NCBI GenBank assembly: GCA_049965715.1 | Contig: JBMFWA010000003.1 | Location: forward strand, 44,318 to 108,317 | DNA from: JAKAFX01 sp049965715 | GTDB taxonomy: Archaea; Thermoplasmatota; Thermoplasmata; Thermoplasmatales; Thermoplasmataceae | Direction of reading: 5' to 3' | Length of the DNA stretch: 64,000 bases | In this document: positions 62,003 through 64,000 of the stretch, in pieces | How the letters are laid out: the number at the start of each line of letters is the position of its first letter | Numbering within the stretch: position 1 is the first letter of the stretch | The notes under the pieces: model-generated | What the model was told of the DNA's origin: nothing | The model's database searches: none | What the model saw: only the letters and a program-made list of their open reading frames with translations | Made by a program: the position numbers and the translations under genes

Positions 62003-63046
62003 ATGGCAAAAGAATACAGTATAGGAAATACTCCAGTTGCGGAATTTCAGTTCAGCAACGGTTCAGTAATTTATGCGAAACTGGAATATCACAACAGGTT
62101 CAAGTCTGTGAAAGACAGAGCTGCTTTTTTCCTTATCAACTCGTCAATACGGAGAGGAATTCTCACCAGAGACAAGACAATAATAGAAGCTTCCTCCGGC
62201 AATACGGGAATAGCAATAGCAAATCTATCGTCCATTCTTGGATACAGATCGGAAATTCTGGTATCTGCAGCCTCCAGTGACGAGACCAAGGAGATGATCA
62301 GGTCAACAGGATCTGCCCTCACTGAGGTCGAGGATGAGGCAAGCAGAGCCGGCAGGATAAACATAGACGGGGCACTGAGGGTCCTGAAGCAGAAGATGGA
62401 ACAATTTCCAGACAGGTATGTGAACCTGGACCAGTATTCAAACGATGCCAACACTATGGGGCATTTTTTCACAACCGGTCCAGAAATAATCAGGGAAATA
62501 GGCAAAAACATCACACACGTGATGGCCGGTATTGGAACAGGTGGCACCATTACAGGGCTTTCAACCTATTTCAAGAAAGTGGACAGAAAAATCGTGACGG
62601 TTGCAATCGAACCCGTTCCCAATCACCACATTCAGGGACTCAAGAATCTTTCGGTATCTTCTGTTCCGCCAATTCTGAAAAGGAACATGCACCTGATAGA
62701 CCGGTGGGAGAGCGTTGACGATGACAGCGCTAAAAAAGGCGTTGTGCGCTTGTTGAAGGATTATGGTCTCTTTGTCGGGCTCTCTTCAGGTGCCGCTTTC
62801 TCTGCATCTTTGAAATATGCAGGTCTTAACCCGGGTTCAAGAATCGTTACTGTATTCCCTGACAGTGCTGAAAAATACAGAAATTCCTATATAAAGAACG
62901 GCCTTTTCACTGAAGATGAATTTGTCTCTGGAATGGAATTGTGGAAAAAGATTGAGGAAAATCAAGATTTCCGCAGTTTTCCAGTCATGGATATAAGAAC
63001 GCAGGTCACTGAGCCACCTCCTAAGTGCATCCGAAATTCATTATAG
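62003..63046 (+). CDS. Cysteine synthase family (PLP-dependent beta-replacing enzyme)
   Basis: 347 residues. The PLP lysine is K37 in RFKSVKDRAAFF; the substrate loop is EASSGNTGIA; the phosphate loop is GIGTGGTITG. These fit cysteine synthase, O-phosphoserine sulfhydrylase and cystathionine beta-synthase-like enzymes. The roughly 40-residue C-terminal tail (ELWKKIEENQDFRSFPVMDI) is somewhat longer than CysK. The start follows the longest frame, with GGAGCAGG about 40 bases upstream being too far for a ribosome binding site. Confidence 0.87.
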   Translation: MAKEYSIGNTPVAEFQFSNGSVIYAKLEYHNRFKSVKDRAAFFLINSSIRRGILTRDKTIIEASSGNTGIAIANLSSILGYRSEILVSAASSDETKEMIRSTGSALTEVEDEASRAGRINIDGALRVLKQKMEQFPDRYVNLDQYSNDANTMGHFFTTGPEIIREIGKNITHVMAGIGTGGTITGLSTYFKKVDRKIVTVAIEPVPNHHIQGLKNLSVSSVPPILKRNMHLIDRWESVDDDSAKKGVVRLLKDYGLFVGLSSGAAFSASLKYAGLNPGSRIVTVFPDSAEKYRNSYIKNGLFTEDEFVSGMELWKKIEENQDFRSFPVMDIRTQVTEPPPKCIRNSL

Positions 63047-63054
63047 TTCCCGCA

Positions 63055-63411
63055 TCAGATTGTGAGGGCGGGGTTTGCCTTAAATTTCGCAGCCATTTCT
63101 CTCTTCAACTGATCCTCAGGAATTTTCCTTGATATCTCCTTAACCTCCGTAACGTCAGGATGCGTTATTGCACCCCACAGGCAGGCCACAGTGCAGTTAT
63201 TGCACCCCACCATGCAGTTCTCAGGATACATCACCACAGCTTTTTTTCTGTCGAAATCATAACCGAATACGTTCCTCTTCTCACCACAGGTGACCACACA
63301 CATCCCGCACCCGGTACATTTACTTTCGTCAATGACCGGTTCCCAGTGAATTTGAGATCTTGGAATTCCATGCCAGGAAGCAAAGGGATTCTGCACTGAG
63401 TTCTCACTCAT
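63055..63411 (-). CDS. Dicluster [4Fe-4S] ferredoxin-like protein A
   Basis: 118 residues with two cluster motifs: CTGCGMCVVTC near residues 31-41 and CMVGCNNCTVAC near 66-77. This spacing matches 2x[4Fe-4S] ferredoxin-like proteins. It starts within the last 8 bases of the next gene upstream, and the two are paralogous. Possible electron carriers for the AORs or the ThDP enzyme, though nothing here proves that. Confidence 0.85.
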   Translation of the reverse strand: MSENSVQNPFASWHGIPRSQIHWEPVIDESKCTGCGMCVVTCGEKRNVFGYDFDRKKAVVMYPENCMVGCNNCTVACLWGAITHPDVTEVKEISRKIPEDQLKREMAAKFKANPALTI

Positions 63412-63769
63412 TCTCTATCACCTTCACATGAACTGAATGATCTGGAAACTTTCGAATCCTTTCCTCCAGATCCTGTTTTACTCTGGGGAATATCTTGTAT
63501 TTCAGGATTACGCCCCTCACAAATTTCTTCGGATCATCGGGAAAACTTATTGCGTCCTCGGGACAGATTTTCCCGCATGTTGTGCATCCTATTACGCATT
63601 TTCCTGGGTTCTGCACCAGAGGTTCATTCCGGTCCACATTCCACCTGAAAACGTCATTCCCGCAGGTCAGTATGCACATACCGCAGTCGTTGCATTTGGT
63701 CGAGTCTATAACCGGATACCATTCAAGGAGGCTTCTCTCGACACCGTGCCATGATCCTTTCTCATCCAT
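63404..63769 (-). CDS. Dicluster [4Fe-4S] ferredoxin-like protein B
   Basis: 121 residues. Cluster motifs CNDCGMCILTC and CVIGCTTCGKIC parallel those of the neighbour, with shared SWHGVERSLLEWYPVIDSTK N-terminal pattern (compare SWHGIPRSQIHWEPVIDESK). The longer C-terminus is basic and charged (KYKIFPRVKQDLEERI). A minus-strand TATA-like TTTATATTA (63795-63803) lies 25 bases before the ATG at 63769, so the pair is an operon with a leaderless first gene. Confidence 0.85.
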   Translation of the reverse strand: MDEKGSWHGVERSLLEWYPVIDSTKCNDCGMCILTCGNDVFRWNVDRNEPLVQNPGKCVIGCTTCGKICPEDAISFPDDPKKFVRGVILKYKIFPRVKQDLEERIRKFPDHSVHVKVIENE

Positions 63770-63794
63770 ATATTATCAAATTCGCATATAGTAA

Positions 63795-63803
63795 TATAAA
63801 GTT
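63795..63803 (-). promoter_or_regulatory. TATA box of the ferredoxin pair
   Basis: On the minus strand TTTATATTA is centred about 28 bases upstream of the ATG at 63769; the rest of the window to 64000 shows no clear gene. Confidence 0.45.
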
Positions 63804-64000
63804 AAGGATTGTACCTAACATATACAACATCATTCTACGGAAATGACCCTGAGCAGTAACTCAGATTCCATCATTGCTGAAACCTGAAATGAATGCACAT
63901 CGCAGAGTGTGGGACACTATTCTAAGACCTACCCATATTGAACATATTGTGCCACACACCGGTGCAGAACAGTGCATTATCGATCCTGTCATCCCTCTTC

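Noticed and set aside
1..64000. CRISPR array, rRNA or toxin-antitoxin locus
   Set aside because: No regularly spaced repeat series, no rRNA-like conserved stretch and no paired small toxin-like genes were found on reading both strands.
63820..64000. A gene at the right edge
   Set aside because: Short frames only and no ribosome binding site; the window ends too soon to judge.

Overview
The window is chromosomal DNA of an archaeon, most likely a member of the Thermoplasmata. The evidence is two TFB genes, archaeal ribosomal and translation genes (L44e, S27e, aIF2-alpha, Nop10, Gar1), archaeal TATA promoters about 25 bases before many start codons, a bacterial-type gyrase pair, and a glucose dehydrogenase and citrate synthase that I recall as very close to the Thermoplasma acidophilum enzymes. 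Unlike what is generally described for Thermoplasma and its close relatives, it also has both subunits of topoisomerase VI, so it may be a deeper or less-studied lineage. No virus, plasmid or CRISPR block is present; the only mobile-element signs are a tyrosine-recombinase fragment at tRNA-Asp and decayed sequence nearby.

Positions 1-8100 form a tungsten/molybdenum locus: the C-terminal part of a MoeA-binding-protein fusion, MoaD, two aldehyde:ferredoxin oxidoreductases (AORs) and a WtpABC-type oxyanion importer. Positions 8200-17900 hold tRNA-Leu(CAA), a Pcc1-like gene, gar1-TFB1 divergent from TFB2 across an inverted-repeat-rich spacer, GMP synthetase amidotransferase, a PRC-barrel protein, GluRS, a NOG1-type GTPase and an ABC exporter. 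Positions 17900-29000 hold gyrBA, an unknown gene, a 24-codon Asp-rich micro-ORF, an Lhr helicase, a peroxiredoxin, a Toprim protein, RNase Z and a DtxR-type regulator. Positions 29000-36300 hold a dUTPase/dCTP-deaminase-like gene with an NCS1 permease, an aromatic amino-acid operon (chorismate mutase, prephenate dehydrogenase, DAHP synthase), trehalose synthesis (OtsA, OtsB) and a nitrilase-family gene. Positions 36300-41500 are one leftward string, L44e-S27e-aIF2-alpha-Nop10-PAC2-Top6B-Top6A. Nop10 is too short for a usual ORF cut-off and was found by reading the minus strand.

Positions 41700-49200 carry an HtpX protease, three multi-pass membrane proteins, glucose dehydrogenase, FolD, NadE and a Na+/H+ antiporter. 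Positions 49200-54800 are a tightly overlapping four-gene type IV pilus/secretion motor operon with two ATPases and two single-domain platform proteins. From 54900 to the end come tRNA-Ala(GGC), an unknown aromatic-rich gene, citrate synthase, the integrase fragment abutting tRNA-Asp(GTC), a dihydrolipoamide-dehydrogenase-like flavoprotein, a pyruvate-oxidase-type ThDP enzyme, a cysteine-synthase-family enzyme and two dicluster ferredoxins.

Metabolically the window fits a heterotroph that oxidises sugars by an Entner-Doudoroff-like route, moves electrons through ferredoxin (AORs, ferredoxins) and makes trehalose. Translation starts fall into two visible classes. Operon-first genes are often leaderless, with the TATA box about 25 bases before the start codon. 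Internal genes have strong GGTGA-type ribosome binding sites, sometimes before TTG.
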